64,000 nucleotides of DNA from Spartinivicinus poritis (GTDB lineage Bacteria; Pseudomonadota; Gammaproteobacteria; Pseudomonadales; Zooshikellaceae): the NCBI RefSeq assembly GCF_028858535.1, contig NZ_JAPMOU010000003.1:1-64000 (forward strand), written 5' to 3'. The notes under the pieces are model-generated. The model was not told the origin of the DNA and made no database searches. It was given only the letters and a program-made list of their open reading frames with translations. The position numbers were made by a program, and so were the translations under genes. Positions 25,853 through 35,514 of the stretch are shown here, piece after piece; positions within the stretch are counted from its first letter, which is position 1, and every line of letters starts with the position of its first letter.

Positions 25853-26239
25853 TTATACTGAACCAATAAATGATTTTGTAAACTCAATCATCTCAGAGTT
25901 CATCAACTCATTTTTTTCAAAGTCATTCAGCTTAAATTTTGCTTCACTTTTCTTACCTGACATTATCATAGCAAACAGCAAAATCACCCTTGCTTCTTCT
26001 AAACAGTTAGAAGATTGTTTAATTGTTTTACTAAGCAAGTTTATAGCTTTATTATAATTACCGTTATAAACTTCAATCAAAGCATAACCCACATCTCCTG
26101 CAGCAGACGTTGGATATATTTCTTTTATGCAATCAAAAATAATCTTTGATTTTTTCCCTTGACCACTTTCGACTCCTGCAAAAGCAATTTGTATCATTTG
26201 CCCTCTAATCTCATCTGGCATTTGGTAAAACTCGCTCAT
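25853..26239 (-). CDS. sctG: HrpB1/SctG-like TPR protein
   Basis: The 128-residue all-helical protein has TPR-like repeats (DVGYALIEVYNGNYNKAINLLSKTI, EARVILLFAMIMSGKKSEAKFKL). It sits between sctD and sctI, where Xanthomonas and Ralstonia carry hrpB1/hrpK. Related small TPR proteins such as YscG chaperone the needle subunit. Its start shares the ATGA overlap with sctD. Confidence 0.7.
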   Translation of the reverse strand: MSEFYQMPDEIRGQMIQIAFAGVESGQGKKSKIIFDCIKEIYPTSAAGDVGYALIEVYNGNYNKAINLLSKTIKQSSNCLEEARVILLFAMIMSGKKSEAKFKLNDFEKNELMNSEMIEFTKSFIGSV

Positions 26240-27288
26240 TATGATGCCCCTACTTTTAATGATAATCTTTGACCACTATTATTACTAAATAATAATATAC
26301 TTTCATTTATTTTATTTAAAACCCATCCACTAGGTAATTTAGCTCCTATATGATATTTAACGCCATTACTGAGTTTAATATAGGGTTTTTCACCTATCCA
26401 CATACCAGCTACAACAAGATCTTGCAAGAGTACAGAGCGATTATCTATATATGTTTTTTTTATCTCACTTATATTGTATTTAATTTCAATCAACTTAATT
26501 ATTTCATCAACAATACCCGTCTGTCTTCCAATAAAGTTACCTGCAAGATAAAACTTATCATCCCTATATTCAATGTACGATCTCTCAATAATATTAAAAT
26601 CTTTTAGCTGCCTTTCTAGTGTTGAGTTTAGATCTTTTAGGGTAAAAACACGCTTAGAATTAACCAAACCAATTTTTATATTATTTTTTAATTCTAATAT
26701 TAATTCGTTCAACTTACTCTCACTTTCAATAAACCCTTGAAGCTCTACCCTATCTTCACCAAGCTCAACTGAAAGTCTATTACTATACTCACTCGCTATT
26801 ATCTCTAGAGACGTATTCAGAACAAACTGATCAGGCTTATTAGGTAATACTATACTGGCATAGGCTACTTGATCTTTTTCTCCTATTCCCAAAAGAAATG
26901 GTAAGAAAACTGCTCCTATTGTTAACAGCATGAACAAATAGTTACTACTTAGCCACTTACTTACCCGCACACTATGTTTGCTACTTTTATTTAGTGTTAA
27001 GTTACTCTTTTTATTTAAAATTTTAATACACTTAAAAGAAAAATCATCAATATTAAAATAGCTATTATATTTTACTTTTTGTTTTTTATCTTGCCCTACG
27101 CTATCTACCTCTAAAAACTTATCAAAAAAAGAGACTGTTACTACTCCCTTTATTCCATTAATAACAACCTCACTACTTAAGTCCGATGACATACGTACTA
27201 TATTATCGCTTATATCAACCCTATTTATAAAGTCACTATCTTTATAAATATACAAATTATAGCAAGCAATATCGTTATTGTTTTTCAT
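26239..27288 (-). CDS. sctD: T3SS inner-membrane ring protein SctD
   Basis: The 349-residue single-pass protein has a cytoplasmic beta-rich FHA-like domain (1-105) and a membrane helix at about 117-135 (YLFMLLTIGAVFLPFLLG). A periplasmic part follows with repeated ring-building domains (LVELGEDRVELQGFIESE-like and IEYRDDKFYLAGNFIGR segments) and a final VKYHIGAKLPSGWVLNKI strand unit. This matches YscD/HrpQ/EscD topology. It is the outer of the two inner-membrane rings. Confidence 0.88.
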   Translation of the reverse strand: MKNNNDIACYNLYIYKDSDFINRVDISDNIVRMSSDLSSEVVINGIKGVVTVSFFDKFLEVDSVGQDKKQKVKYNSYFNIDDFSFKCIKILNKKSNLTLNKSSKHSVRVSKWLSSNYLFMLLTIGAVFLPFLLGIGEKDQVAYASIVLPNKPDQFVLNTSLEIIASEYSNRLSVELGEDRVELQGFIESESKLNELILELKNNIKIGLVNSKRVFTLKDLNSTLERQLKDFNIIERSYIEYRDDKFYLAGNFIGRQTGIVDEIIKLIEIKYNISEIKKTYIDNRSVLLQDLVVAGMWIGEKPYIKLSNGVKYHIGAKLPSGWVLNKINESILLFSNNSGQRLSLKVGAS

Positions 27289-27349
27289 AGCAGAACTATT
27301 TATTAGCTACCAGTGGTTGATAAAGCAAGATTATAATTATTGGACTTAT

Positions 27350-27565
27350 TCACCCACTATTATCAGAATCACTTTGCTCTGTGTTCCCTCCCTCTGCTTG
27401 ACCTGCTAGTGCTTTATCTAGCTTTTCACTAATACCTTTAAGTAAAGCAACTATTTCAGATAAATATCCTAGCTGATTTTGCTTTTGCCCAGTAATTTCT
27501 TCTACTTGCGCCCTAAAAGAATCTCCTAATGGTCCATCTAACCATGAAACACCAAAATCGCTCAT
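27350..27565 (-). CDS. Small T3SS-locus protein (71 residues)
   Basis: The gene has AGGAG at seven bases. It has one amphipathic helix (NQLGYLSEIVALLKGISEKLDKALAG) and an acidic, disordered C-tail (NTEQSDSDNSG). It follows the TTCG terminator hairpin and precedes sctD. It could be a needle/pilus component, co-chaperone or export partner. No family is recognised. Confidence 0.55.
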   Translation of the reverse strand: MSDFGVSWLDGPLGDSFRAQVEEITGQKQNQLGYLSEIVALLKGISEKLDKALAGQAEGGNTEQSDSDNSG

Positions 27566-27583
27566 AATATAACTCCTATAAAA

Positions 27584-27601
27584 AAGCCTCCGAAGAGGCT
27601 T
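27584..27601 (-). terminator. Terminator/attenuator with TTCG loop inside the T3SS transcript
   Basis: On the minus strand AAGCCTC-TTCG-GAGGCTT is followed by a T-run, ten bases after the stop of the 68-residue gene and just before the ribosome site of the next gene. This is a textbook intrinsic terminator placed within an operon, likely allowing high expression of the upstream gene with partial read-through. Confidence 0.85.
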
Positions 27602-27610
27602 ACCAAGCTA

Positions 27611-27817
27611 TTAATAACGAATGTTATTAAGTTGTCCAAGTTCACTAACCAGTTTAGTTAAAACTTGTCTAGCCCTAGCCAATTCACCAAACTGCTTTGC
27701 TAAATTCGCAACTTTTTGTGCATCTTCAGCAAACTCATTGGCTACACTTGTGTTTGCACCATTAACCTGACCAGTTGCATTACCGGCTTGTGCTTGACCA
27801 TTTGCATTTACTGGCAT
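27611..27817 (-). CDS. Candidate T3SS needle/pilin subunit (68 residues)
   Basis: GGAGG lies seven bases before the ATG. The 68-residue protein has a flexible Gly/Asn/Ala/Gln N-terminus (PVNANGQAQAGNATGQVNG) and a C-terminal amphipathic helix (DAQKVANLAKQFGELARARQVLTKLVSELGQL). That is the disorder-plus-helix plan of small T3SS filament subunits. It is followed at once by a strong terminator, as expected for an abundant structural subunit. No other SctF candidate is better placed. Sequence identity to HrpA/HrpE/NopA is not apparent to me. Confidence 0.55.
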   Translation of the reverse strand: MPVNANGQAQAGNATGQVNGANTSVANEFAEDAQKVANLAKQFGELARARQVLTKLVSELGQLNNIRY

Positions 27818-27971
27818 ATCTATACCTCCAATTGTAGTTATTTTTGGGGTTTTCTATTTATAACACTTTATTTGCCCCATGATTGCAGCCATAAAAGCTG
27901 CATTACCTGCTTGACTAAAAATATCAACTTCAGCCAAACAAATAATAGGTTTAAATATTTACAAATAAAAA

Positions 27972-28166
27972 TCAAGACGAACCTGGAATATCATTCGCCA
28001 ACATTATAGCTGCTTGATATGCATTTTTAATCAAGTTATTTTTCTTATTTTCTTTTGGCGAAAGTCCTTTATTTTTATATCCAGCTAATTTAGCCAACTC
28101 GATTTTAAATTCTTCTATTAAGTTTTTTTTGCTTTCTTTTGTTAGCTCAAATTGACTTGTTAACAT
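27972..28166 (-). CDS. Small helical protein upstream of the needle candidate
   Basis: AGGTG stands five bases before the ATG. The 64-residue product is charged and helical (KKNLIEEFKIELAKLAGYK, then NLIKNAYQAAIMLANDI). Two helices and this position could suit a YscE-type co-chaperone partner of the SctG-like TPR protein, but that is only inference. Confidence 0.5.
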   Translation of the reverse strand: MLTSQFELTKESKKNLIEEFKIELAKLAGYKNKGLSPKENKKNNLIKNAYQAAIMLANDIPGSS

Positions 28167-28264
28167 AGGTACACCTTTTTTCTTTTTTTATAGTTATACG
28201 CTCTTCCGTAATTATTACTATGATCTCGCGCATATTTGAGCAAAGTTTCATTATCAAAAATCAT
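28160..28264 (-). CDS. Possible very small protein at the head of the T3SS run
   Basis: The frame MIFDNETLLKYARDHSNNYG... (34 residues) overlaps the next gene's start by seven bases. A longer version starts at 28348. It is basic, with no recognised family and a weak ribosome site. It may be a leader peptide or chance. Confidence 0.25.
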   Translation of the reverse strand: MIFDNETLLKYARDHSNNYGRAYNYKKRKKVYLC

Positions 28265-28731
28265 GATATAACCACTTCTAAACCCGCGTATAAATATATT
28301 AAAATCCAAGCTGTTATTAATATAAAAGCGCAATTTTTTACTGTTCAACTATTGCTAATATATACTAAACTATTGATTTATATAACATTAAAAATACCCA
28401 AGTGATTTCATTTACACTTTGACTATACATAGTCTTGGCTGTTATTATGTATGTAAAATTCACCTCAACAGGTTACTTCATTAGCTATTAAGCATATTTA
28501 TCTATAGTTTTATAGTTAATGTATTAGTTGAGTATGACATTATTATTTCTTTATATGCCAGCTTACAGTTTAACGCCAAAGACCAACCTATTTATTCCAC
28601 ACAAAAAAATGAATCATTCGATAAACTAACGACACAGTTAACATTTTTTACCTTACCAACTATTGCCACATCCATTAATCTTTTGTTTTATATAAAGACT
28701 TTTTTGGGGTAATCACCCCATTACTGCCTTA

Positions 28732-28757
28732 CCCACCTAGTTTTAGGTGGGATTTTT
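28732..28757 (+). terminator. Orphan plus-strand intrinsic terminator
   Basis: CCCACCT (28732-28738) pairs with AGGTGGG (28745-28751), followed by ATTTTTTT. It points to the right, but no plus-strand gene precedes it for many kilobases. A second small hairpin, GGGGTAATCACCCC, lies at 28706-28719. Together they could end a small RNA. Confidence 0.6.
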
Positions 28758-29060
28758 TTATCATGATTACACATGTTGAGTTGTCGATTTACATCCACTT
28801 AACACAATAAGCGTCTCACCTTCCCAATCAACAGGTGCTAATAAGCAACCAGCTTGTTTTGCAAGCTGTTGAAGTATTATCAATGAATGAATGTAATCTT
28901 TACTGGGTAGGCAAGAAATTGTCTATGTAAAGTCTAACCGTCTTTCTTTACAGAGTAGCTCTAAATCTTTGGCTAAATCTACGAATGGTAGAATGCTATG
29001 AAGACATTGTCTTCAGCATTCGTATTACTGGCAGCTAGTTATTTTTGTAATATCAAAAAA

Positions 29061-29088
29061 AAAGCAGGCCAAAGGCCTGCTTTTTTTC
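29061..29088. terminator. Bidirectional terminator after the transglutaminase gene
   Basis: GCAGGCC-AAA-GGCCTGC (29064-29080) is preceded by nine A and followed by seven T. It ends the minus-strand transglutaminase-elicitor transcript 18 bases past its stop and would also work for plus-strand transcripts. Confidence 0.88.
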
Positions 29089-29105
29089 ATCGCATTTTTA
29101 ACTGA

Positions 29106-30623
29106 CTATTGAGAAGCTCTCTTAAATAGTTCTTCTACAATACTAGTTAATGGTTGGCTATAACGAGACATCCAAGTTGCTTGACTTCTCCAGCTTTGAG
29201 GAATACTTTCACCTTCTTTCCACTCACCGTTACCAGTCACATAGCTCATCGCACGATCGTTAGGGCCAGGTGTCCATAAGAAATCAGGATGCTTATTGGT
29301 ATACCACTCACCACCAATAATATTGCCACTCTTATCCAGCTCTAAGTCATAGGTATAACGGACAGATGTGATACCATCAAAACGAGAGTCGTCATATTCA
29401 CGATGAGATGGGCTGGTTTCAACCACATAACTCATCCGCATTCTAACCCCTACAACATTTTTGGCATTAGATGCACGATATTTCTTAAACTTATCTTTTG
29501 AGTAATTTTCAATAGCAATCATTGCATCTTTGGCATTGTCATAGGCAACACCTGTTTCTGGGTTAAAGTAAGTATAAGAATAGCTGTAAACTGGCTGGTT
29601 CCATACTTGATAGTCATAGGTTGCATCAATAATAAAGCTACGCTTGCTTACACCTAACTGGTTAACAACAGACTGGTGCCAGCTACCTGGGTTAGTATCA
29701 AAGCATTTTTGATCTTTAACCCGACCATTTTCATCTCTAGCTGGGTTTTTGGTGTTACAACGACCACCAATAAAGCGCACACCGGGTGATGCTTCAGCCC
29801 ACAGTAAAGTACCCAGTGCTTTAATATCTGATGGATAGAATTTAATGTCTTCGCCATTAGCACCTTTAACTACAATGCTGTGTTTTGGTCGAGGTAACAT
29901 ATAGGCAGCTGGAGCCCAACCATGACATAATCCCATCCAACGCTCAACACTACCATTACGGTCGTAGTATGATTTACCCATATTCCAGTTTGAAGCCGTC
30001 ATACTATAGCCACTATCACCTACTAGCAGGTCATATTTTTCAGAAGGCGATAAATCATCAATATTACCAGCTACTACATAACTGTCAGGTGTTTTAGTTT
30101 GGTTTGTATAGGTCCAGTAATCATTCCAATCACTACTATTCCAAAAACCATTGTCAGCATAACGAGCGCCTAGCCCACCTTTGTATAAAGCCCAGTAGTC
30201 ATCAGACCAAGGTACTTCGTCTAACTGAGCACTATGCAGATTTTGCTGGTCCATCGTATGCACATTACGAATTAATTGGTAACCGCTATCAACTAAACGA
30301 GCAGGATTGTCATTATACTGACTGGCTGCTCTCGCATACCCTACTCTTTTTTGTGCTTTTACAATGGATTTTTTAAATTGGTCTTTTTTAGTTACATAAG
30401 CTTTTGACTCGATTTCTTCTTGAGAAAACTTAGATACGACAGTAGCAGCTTGCCCTTGGTGGTTTTCTTTTACTGGAATTTCATCCATTACCTGCAGAGG
30501 ATTTTGATGAAATCTATCTAAAAATTGTGTTATATCTGCTTGCTCTGCCTGACTGACACCTGCATTAGCTTGAATTGTTGCAGCTAATAAAGTCATTGCA
30601 AAGAGAGGTTTGTAAGTTTTCAT
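29106..30623 (-). CDS. Secreted transglutaminase-elicitor family protein
   Basis: The 505-residue protein has a Sec signal peptide (MKTYKPLFAMTLLAATIQANA). Its core carries WMGLCHGWAPAAYMLPRP (about residue 230), the cysteine-containing signature of the transglutaminase elicitor family first known from the Phytophthora GP42/Pep-13 protein. Candidate partner residues follow in GSWHQSVVNQLG and IIDATYDYQVWNQP. Family enzymes crosslink Gln and Lys side chains. The final third is beta-rich (YTYDLELDKSGNIIGGEWY). It stands alone between a long promoter region and a strong terminator. An extracellular role, possibly on host material, is inferred. Confidence 0.85.
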   Translation of the reverse strand: MKTYKPLFAMTLLAATIQANAGVSQAEQADITQFLDRFHQNPLQVMDEIPVKENHQGQAATVVSKFSQEEIESKAYVTKKDQFKKSIVKAQKRVGYARAASQYNDNPARLVDSGYQLIRNVHTMDQQNLHSAQLDEVPWSDDYWALYKGGLGARYADNGFWNSSDWNDYWTYTNQTKTPDSYVVAGNIDDLSPSEKYDLLVGDSGYSMTASNWNMGKSYYDRNGSVERWMGLCHGWAPAAYMLPRPKHSIVVKGANGEDIKFYPSDIKALGTLLWAEASPGVRFIGGRCNTKNPARDENGRVKDQKCFDTNPGSWHQSVVNQLGVSKRSFIIDATYDYQVWNQPVYSYSYTYFNPETGVAYDNAKDAMIAIENYSKDKFKKYRASNAKNVVGVRMRMSYVVETSPSHREYDDSRFDGITSVRYTYDLELDKSGNIIGGEWYTNKHPDFLWTPGPNDRAMSYVTGNGEWKEGESIPQSWRSQATWMSRYSQPLTSIVEELFKRASQ

Positions 30624-31547
30624 TAAGTCTTCCTTTATTTAGATTTTTATTACTGCTTTTTTTTAACAAAAGCAATTCCCTACCAGCCTATATTAAAGTA
30701 GCCAGTAAACCTTTTATTTATGGCAGTAAATATACGCCATATTAAAACTATTTTTTCTTTATAAAAGCTCTATCTAAAGCGGATACCCACTTCATCTATT
30801 ATAATTCTAAGTATAAATAGCCCTGTAAAACATCATAAAAAATAAAATGCCAATGAATATCCAACTTGACAAAATACATACTAAAGCGCTGAAAGTTAGT
30901 GTTATTGTCTATTAAACACAGCCACTAACCAGGATAAATCTGGCAGGAATACTGAAGATACAAATACACAATTTTTTAACCGATATGGTTTCAAGTTTAT
31001 CCTTGTACTTTTGTACTGGATCATCATTGCTGCTTTCACCTAACTTTTGAGAAATTAAATTTTACAATCTCTCAAGCAATCACATCATTTAGGTTTATTA
31101 TAATCATCAGGTGTTAGTGTAATCATGACATAAATCAATCGCCAACACCCTGTTTAATGGGCCGGATTATGTCACATTCATGTTTTATTTGGCTAGTTTT
31201 CCTTTAAAAAAATAGAGAGCCAATTAATACACAACATAAATCGTATGCAAGTACTTACAGTTGTGTAACATTAGAACAATTTGACGTTTTTATAGCTAAA
31301 AAAATAATATATATACAACTAACGTCTAATACACCATGAGTTATATGATTTATTTTCCTACTAATTATGAATATTATTTATTTGGCTTATTATATAGTCA
31401 GTTCTTTACTGTTAGAAAGGGCTAAATAATGAATAATATTACGTAATCACTTACTTGATAAGCTAGAAAAAATGCATTATAGAAAATTTATTGAAGGGGG
31501 GGGGCGAAGGGTATAAAAACTACACCCTTCATTTATTGATATATTTT
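30624..31547. other. Long intergenic region, no gene seen
   Basis: About 920 AT-rich bases with no supported ORF. There is a TGACATAA/TTATGTCA inverted repeat (31126-31133 and 31167-31174). A run of eight or more G near 31496-31504 is next to GAAGGGT...ACCCTTC, which may act as a weak ribB terminator. The transglutaminase promoter should lie at the left end. Confidence 0.4.
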
Positions 31548-32210
31548 TTAGAGCGCGGCAGTTTCAGCCAGCTCAAAGTGCTGTCGATACCTAACAATAT
31601 CCTCAATGGATACAATTGGCATATGGTGAGCATTAGCAAACTGTAGAATTTCTTGCTGATTAGCCATCGTGCCATCAGCATTCATTAGCTCGCATAAAAC
31701 GCCAGCAGGCTTTAACTCTGCTAATGCCATTAAATCAATAACACCTTCGGTATGCCCTCGGCGAGTCAGTACCCCACCAGCTCGCGCCCTTAAAGGAAAT
31801 ACATGGCCAGGACAACGCAAATCCGCTGGTTTGGCATCAGAAGCAATCGCTGCTTGAATGGTTGTAACTCGATCAATAGCAGAAACACCGGTAGTGACTC
31901 CCTCTGCCGCTTCAATGGATATGGTAAAAGCCGTGCCATAATGACTGGTATTTTTAGCCACCATCATGGGTAAGTCCAGCGCCTGTAGGGTTTCATCAGT
32001 GAGGCATAAGCAGACAATACCACTACATTCTCTTATCAACATGGCCATTTGCTTCTCTGTGATAAATTCTGCAGCAAATACCAAGTCGGCCTCATTCTCT
32101 CGATCATCGTCATCAACCAGTAAAACACCTTGGCCTTGTCTTAATGCAGACAGAGCCCGTTCCACTCGTTGGGTAAAAGCATTTAACTGCTTATTTAGAA
32201 ACTGATTCAT
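31548..32210 (-). CDS. ribB: 3,4-dihydroxy-2-butanone 4-phosphate synthase
   Basis: ATG 32210 has GGAG seven bases upstream and aligns with the known RibB start (MNQ...). The 220-residue protein carries the RibB active-site features: [18 protein letters not shown], the RECSGIVCL segment, [50 protein letters not shown] and AGVLCELMN. It converts ribulose 5-phosphate to the four-carbon riboflavin precursor. It is stand-alone RibB without a RibA fusion. An FMN riboswitch lies about 310 bases upstream on the same strand, so it is repressed by FMN. Confidence 0.97.
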   Translation of the reverse strand: MNQFLNKQLNAFTQRVERALSALRQGQGVLLVDDDDRENEADLVFAAEFITEKQMAMLIRECSGIVCLCLTDETLQALDLPMMVAKNTSHYGTAFTISIEAAEGVTTGVSAIDRVTTIQAAIASDAKPADLRCPGHVFPLRARAGGVLTRRGHTEGVIDLMALAELKPAGVLCELMNADGTMANQQEILQFANAHHMPIVSIEDIVRYRQHFELAETAAL

Positions 32211-32518
32211 GATAGTACTCCAATGCATAAACATGAATCAGGGCATGGGAAAATGCATACCTTTAGCTATGAAATACAACCTAGTGGCCCATGAGCAAAA
32301 TAAGGTAACAACTGTACCCATGCTTACCCACACCCCACTAGCAACAGCTGAACAACAAAATTCCAACCAAGTAGATATTCAACTTCAATAGTTTTGGCTG
32401 TAATCGCCTATACTCGCTAGCTTAATAGCGAGTTGTGTTTTCAGCTATAGCTATATTGCATCCATAAAAGAACAATATAAGCTGTACTACATTATGCAAC
32501 TATCGTAGTAGCATACGC

Positions 32519-32706
<188 letters not shown>

Positions 32707-32832
32707 AACGAAATTGACGGGTGCTAATATATAAGAAGAGATAGAGAAAAGACAACCCACTTTAGGAAAACTGATATCAGTAAGTCTATACTGAGCAGTA
32801 GCTTGTCGTTAATAAGAATAAATGAAGTATAA

Positions 32833-34836
32833 ATGCCTCAACAACTTTCAATGCCCAATGCCATTCATTACTTAGTATTTTGCATTGTCTTCATACTAAT
32901 AACACCACTTTCAGCCTCTGAGGCTGAGCAGCCGCTTGAAGATTTACTAACCCTTGAGTTAGAAGAGCTGATGATGATTACAGTGGTATCTAAACGAGAA
33001 GAATCTATTGAAAATGCGCCCGGTATTGTAACCATAATCTCTTCTGATGAAATCCAAAAATTTGGTGGGCGGAATTTACGCGATATCTTAAACCGTCAAA
33101 TCAATATGATGATTGTTGGAAACCATATATTTCAGGAAAACCAAGTATCACTTCGAGCAGCACTAAATGGCCTGTTAGATAATCAGGTTCTGTACTTGTT
33201 AAATGGTCGCCCATTAACAAACTCACAAGGCCAGGGTGTGCACATGGACTTATACCTAAACTTTCCAATAGCGATTATTGAGCAAATTGAAATAGTAAGA
33301 GGACCAGGGTCGGTACTTTATGGAACCAATGCTTTTGCTGGTATTATTAATATTAAAACCAAGCAACCTTCAGAGTCCTTTTCACCATTATTATCACTGA
33401 CTGGTGGTTCTTACGACACTAAATCCGCAAGTTTCACACAAGGAAATACATTCGATAAGTTTTCCTTTATAACAGCAATTCACGTAACCGATTTCAATGG
33501 GGATCAAGATATTAATTATCAAGATGCATTTGGCAATACTGACTCCTACCCCGCAGGTGGAAATGGGCTAGGGCTTGTCTCTAATGCAACATATGATAAC
33601 TTAAACTTCAATATGTATTTAGGGCAAGCAACTAGAAATAACCTTGGTGCAGTTATTTTGTTCCCTGAGCATGAAGCCACAGTAAAGCATTTAACATTTG
33701 ATATAGGCTATCAATATGATTTCAACCAAAACTGGTATTTAAAGACTAATTATGCTTTTTACAAAGACTGGGTAGATTTTACTAGTAACTTTGATCTAAG
33801 CAATCATCCTGAAGGTTTAGATACAGAAGTCAATAGTGACCTTTACTCGTTCGAACTCAATTTATTAGGTAGTATTAATGACCAGACCAATTTATTAGCA
33901 GGTATTAACCCACTGTATTCAGATGGAAACTCATCAGAGGGTGCAACTAATGGAAAGTGGAATACCTGGCAAGCTAGTGCATATATGCAAGTTGATCATC
34001 AGCTATACAAGTGGTTAAAAATAGTAGGAGGTATTCAATTAAATAAAGCCAAAGAGTTAGACAAAGATTACTCCCCAAGAGGAGGATTGATTTTTGACTT
34101 TGATAATGGCTGGTATAGTAAATTGTTGTATGGCAGTGCCTTTCGAATAGCTAATGTATCATTACGCTTTTTCGATGGTGCTTTTTTTCAAAACAATAGA
34201 GATTTAAAACCAGAAACAATAAATACTCTTGATTTTCAAGTTGGTCTCAGAAAGCCTAATTACAGCTTTTCTACAACTTATTATATGAGTAAAATTAAAA
34301 ATTCTCATATATTTGAAGAAGTTCCCAATACTTCCAAACGCCAAATGATTAATTCTGGCTCAGTTGACTTTGAAGGGATTGAAATTGAAGGAAAATGGAA
34401 CTTATCAAATACGATTAATGTAGTTGGAAACATAGCATACCAAACAAATGAGAATAGTGATGATATTAAAGACTCAACCTTTGTACCTAACTTAATGGTA
34501 AAGCTTGGTATTTCCTACAAGAATCAAATGGGCTACAGCTTTTCTTTATTTAATAGCTATTTTAGTGAACCAACGCCTCTTGATAAAGTAGCACCTGCTT
34601 TTAGTTTAAATGTTAACCCTAAAGCCAATAGTTACAATCTACTAAGTGCCAACTTAGCACTAAACCTAGGTAAATTAACAGAAACAAGAGAGCTCTCAAA
34701 TATAAAAGTCAGCTTTTATATTGACAACCTACTAAATAAAAATATATTTTTTCCCAACTACGCAACAAGAAACGTTAGTACTTTTCCAAACTACCAAGGC
34801 AGGTCAGTTTATGGTACAGTTGAAATTTCTTTTTGA
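32833..34836 (+). CDS. TonB-dependent outer-membrane receptor
   Basis: The 667-residue protein has a signal peptide, then the TonB-box/plug region (ELEELMMITVVSKREESIENAPGIVTIISSDEIQKFGGRNLRDIL, then RGPGSVLYGTNAFAGIINIKTK). A 22-strand type barrel follows, ending in the C-terminal phenylalanine (YGTVEISF) used for barrel assembly. The ligand cannot be read from sequence. Its promoter region is shared with the divergent ribB riboswitch leader, but co-regulation by FMN is not implied. Confidence 0.94.
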   Translation: MPQQLSMPNAIHYLVFCIVFILITPLSASEAEQPLEDLLTLELEELMMITVVSKREESIENAPGIVTIISSDEIQKFGGRNLRDILNRQINMMIVGNHIFQENQVSLRAALNGLLDNQVLYLLNGRPLTNSQGQGVHMDLYLNFPIAIIEQIEIVRGPGSVLYGTNAFAGIINIKTKQPSESFSPLLSLTGGSYDTKSASFTQGNTFDKFSFITAIHVTDFNGDQDINYQDAFGNTDSYPAGGNGLGLVSNATYDNLNFNMYLGQATRNNLGAVILFPEHEATVKHLTFDIGYQYDFNQNWYLKTNYAFYKDWVDFTSNFDLSNHPEGLDTEVNSDLYSFELNLLGSINDQTNLLAGINPLYSDGNSSEGATNGKWNTWQASAYMQVDHQLYKWLKIVGGIQLNKAKELDKDYSPRGGLIFDFDNGWYSKLLYGSAFRIANVSLRFFDGAFFQNNRDLKPETINTLDFQVGLRKPNYSFSTTYYMSKIKNSHIFEEVPNTSKRQMINSGSVDFEGIEIEGKWNLSNTINVVGNIAYQTNENSDDIKDSTFVPNLMVKLGISYKNQMGYSFSLFNSYFSEPTPLDKVAPAFSLNVNPKANSYNLLSANLALNLGKLTETRELSNIKVSFYIDNLLNKNIFFPNYATRNVSTFPNYQGRSVYGTVEISF

Positions 34837-34985
34837 TATTACCAAGTGCACTACACTCATAGAAAATAAATTTGCAAGCCTATCTCAAGTTTTCCAATTC
34901 TCAAATAGGCAAGATAAGCTCATTAAAGACAGGTTAGGTATTTCTTTAAGGTTAACTCCTGTTACATCGATAGGGTCTTACACCA

Positions 34986-35254
34986 CAAAAGATTGTGAAA
35001 AGAGCTTATGAACGAGATGTTGCTAAAATTAATCAATGGAAAAAAGAAAGCCGTCCAAAGATAAAGCGATTAGAAAAAAAGTACGTCTATTTGTAGCTGG
35101 ACTGAAAGGTAAACTAATCATTGTTCTCCTGCCACCCCATGCCCCTAATCTTAATTCTGATGAAATGGTATAGAATTACATCCTGCAGAAGGGTACTGCT
35201 CGAATGCCACTTAAGAAAGGTGAGTCATTGTTAGAAGAACATTTATCAATTTAG
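34986..35254 (+). mobile_element. IS630-family transposase remnant
   Basis: Two pieces of an IS630-type transposase survive. First is KIVKRAYERDVAKINQWKKE (from 34986), interrupted by a TAG. Then comes GKLIIVLLPPHAPNLNSDEMV with a stop, followed by a C-terminal tail ending at 35254. The middle, including the first catalytic Asp, is deleted. It is non-functional debris just after the receptor gene. Confidence 0.75.
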
Positions 35255-35514
35255 AATTAATTGCACAAAATAAAACATAAATAAAGTCATTTTTTAGAGA
35301 AATAACGGTATCCTTTTGTATACTCAAGAGCACCTATAGTAAAAAAACACACTGCTGTTTACTCTATAACCTCGCCACATAGAACAATCCAACAATTATC
35401 AAAAGTTCAGTACCATTTATTATAAAACAGGTCGTTAATTGGAATGCATACTATTAATCAGCCCACTTACAATCTATTCGTTTAAATAACTGTGTCCCTT
35501 AAAGGCCTAATTTA

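Larger units (their letters stand above)
28349..29105. other. Intergenic region with two terminators, no confirmed gene
   Basis: This AT-rich stretch separates the T3SS run from the transglutaminase gene. The T3SS promoter is expected at its left end. A minus-strand frame ending near 28770 (ILQQLAKQAGCLLAPVDWEG...) is open for about 38 codons with gene-like composition but has no start signal; it may be a decayed gene. Confidence 0.4.

Noticed and set aside
31495..31530. Clear intrinsic terminator for ribB
   Set aside because: A GAAGGGT/ACCCTTC stem exists, but it is followed by a C-run on the minus strand rather than T, so it was left as a weak possibility.
34811..35011. 66-codon plus-strand frame after the receptor gene
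   Set aside because: It overlaps the receptor's conserved C-terminus and runs into the IS630 remnant.
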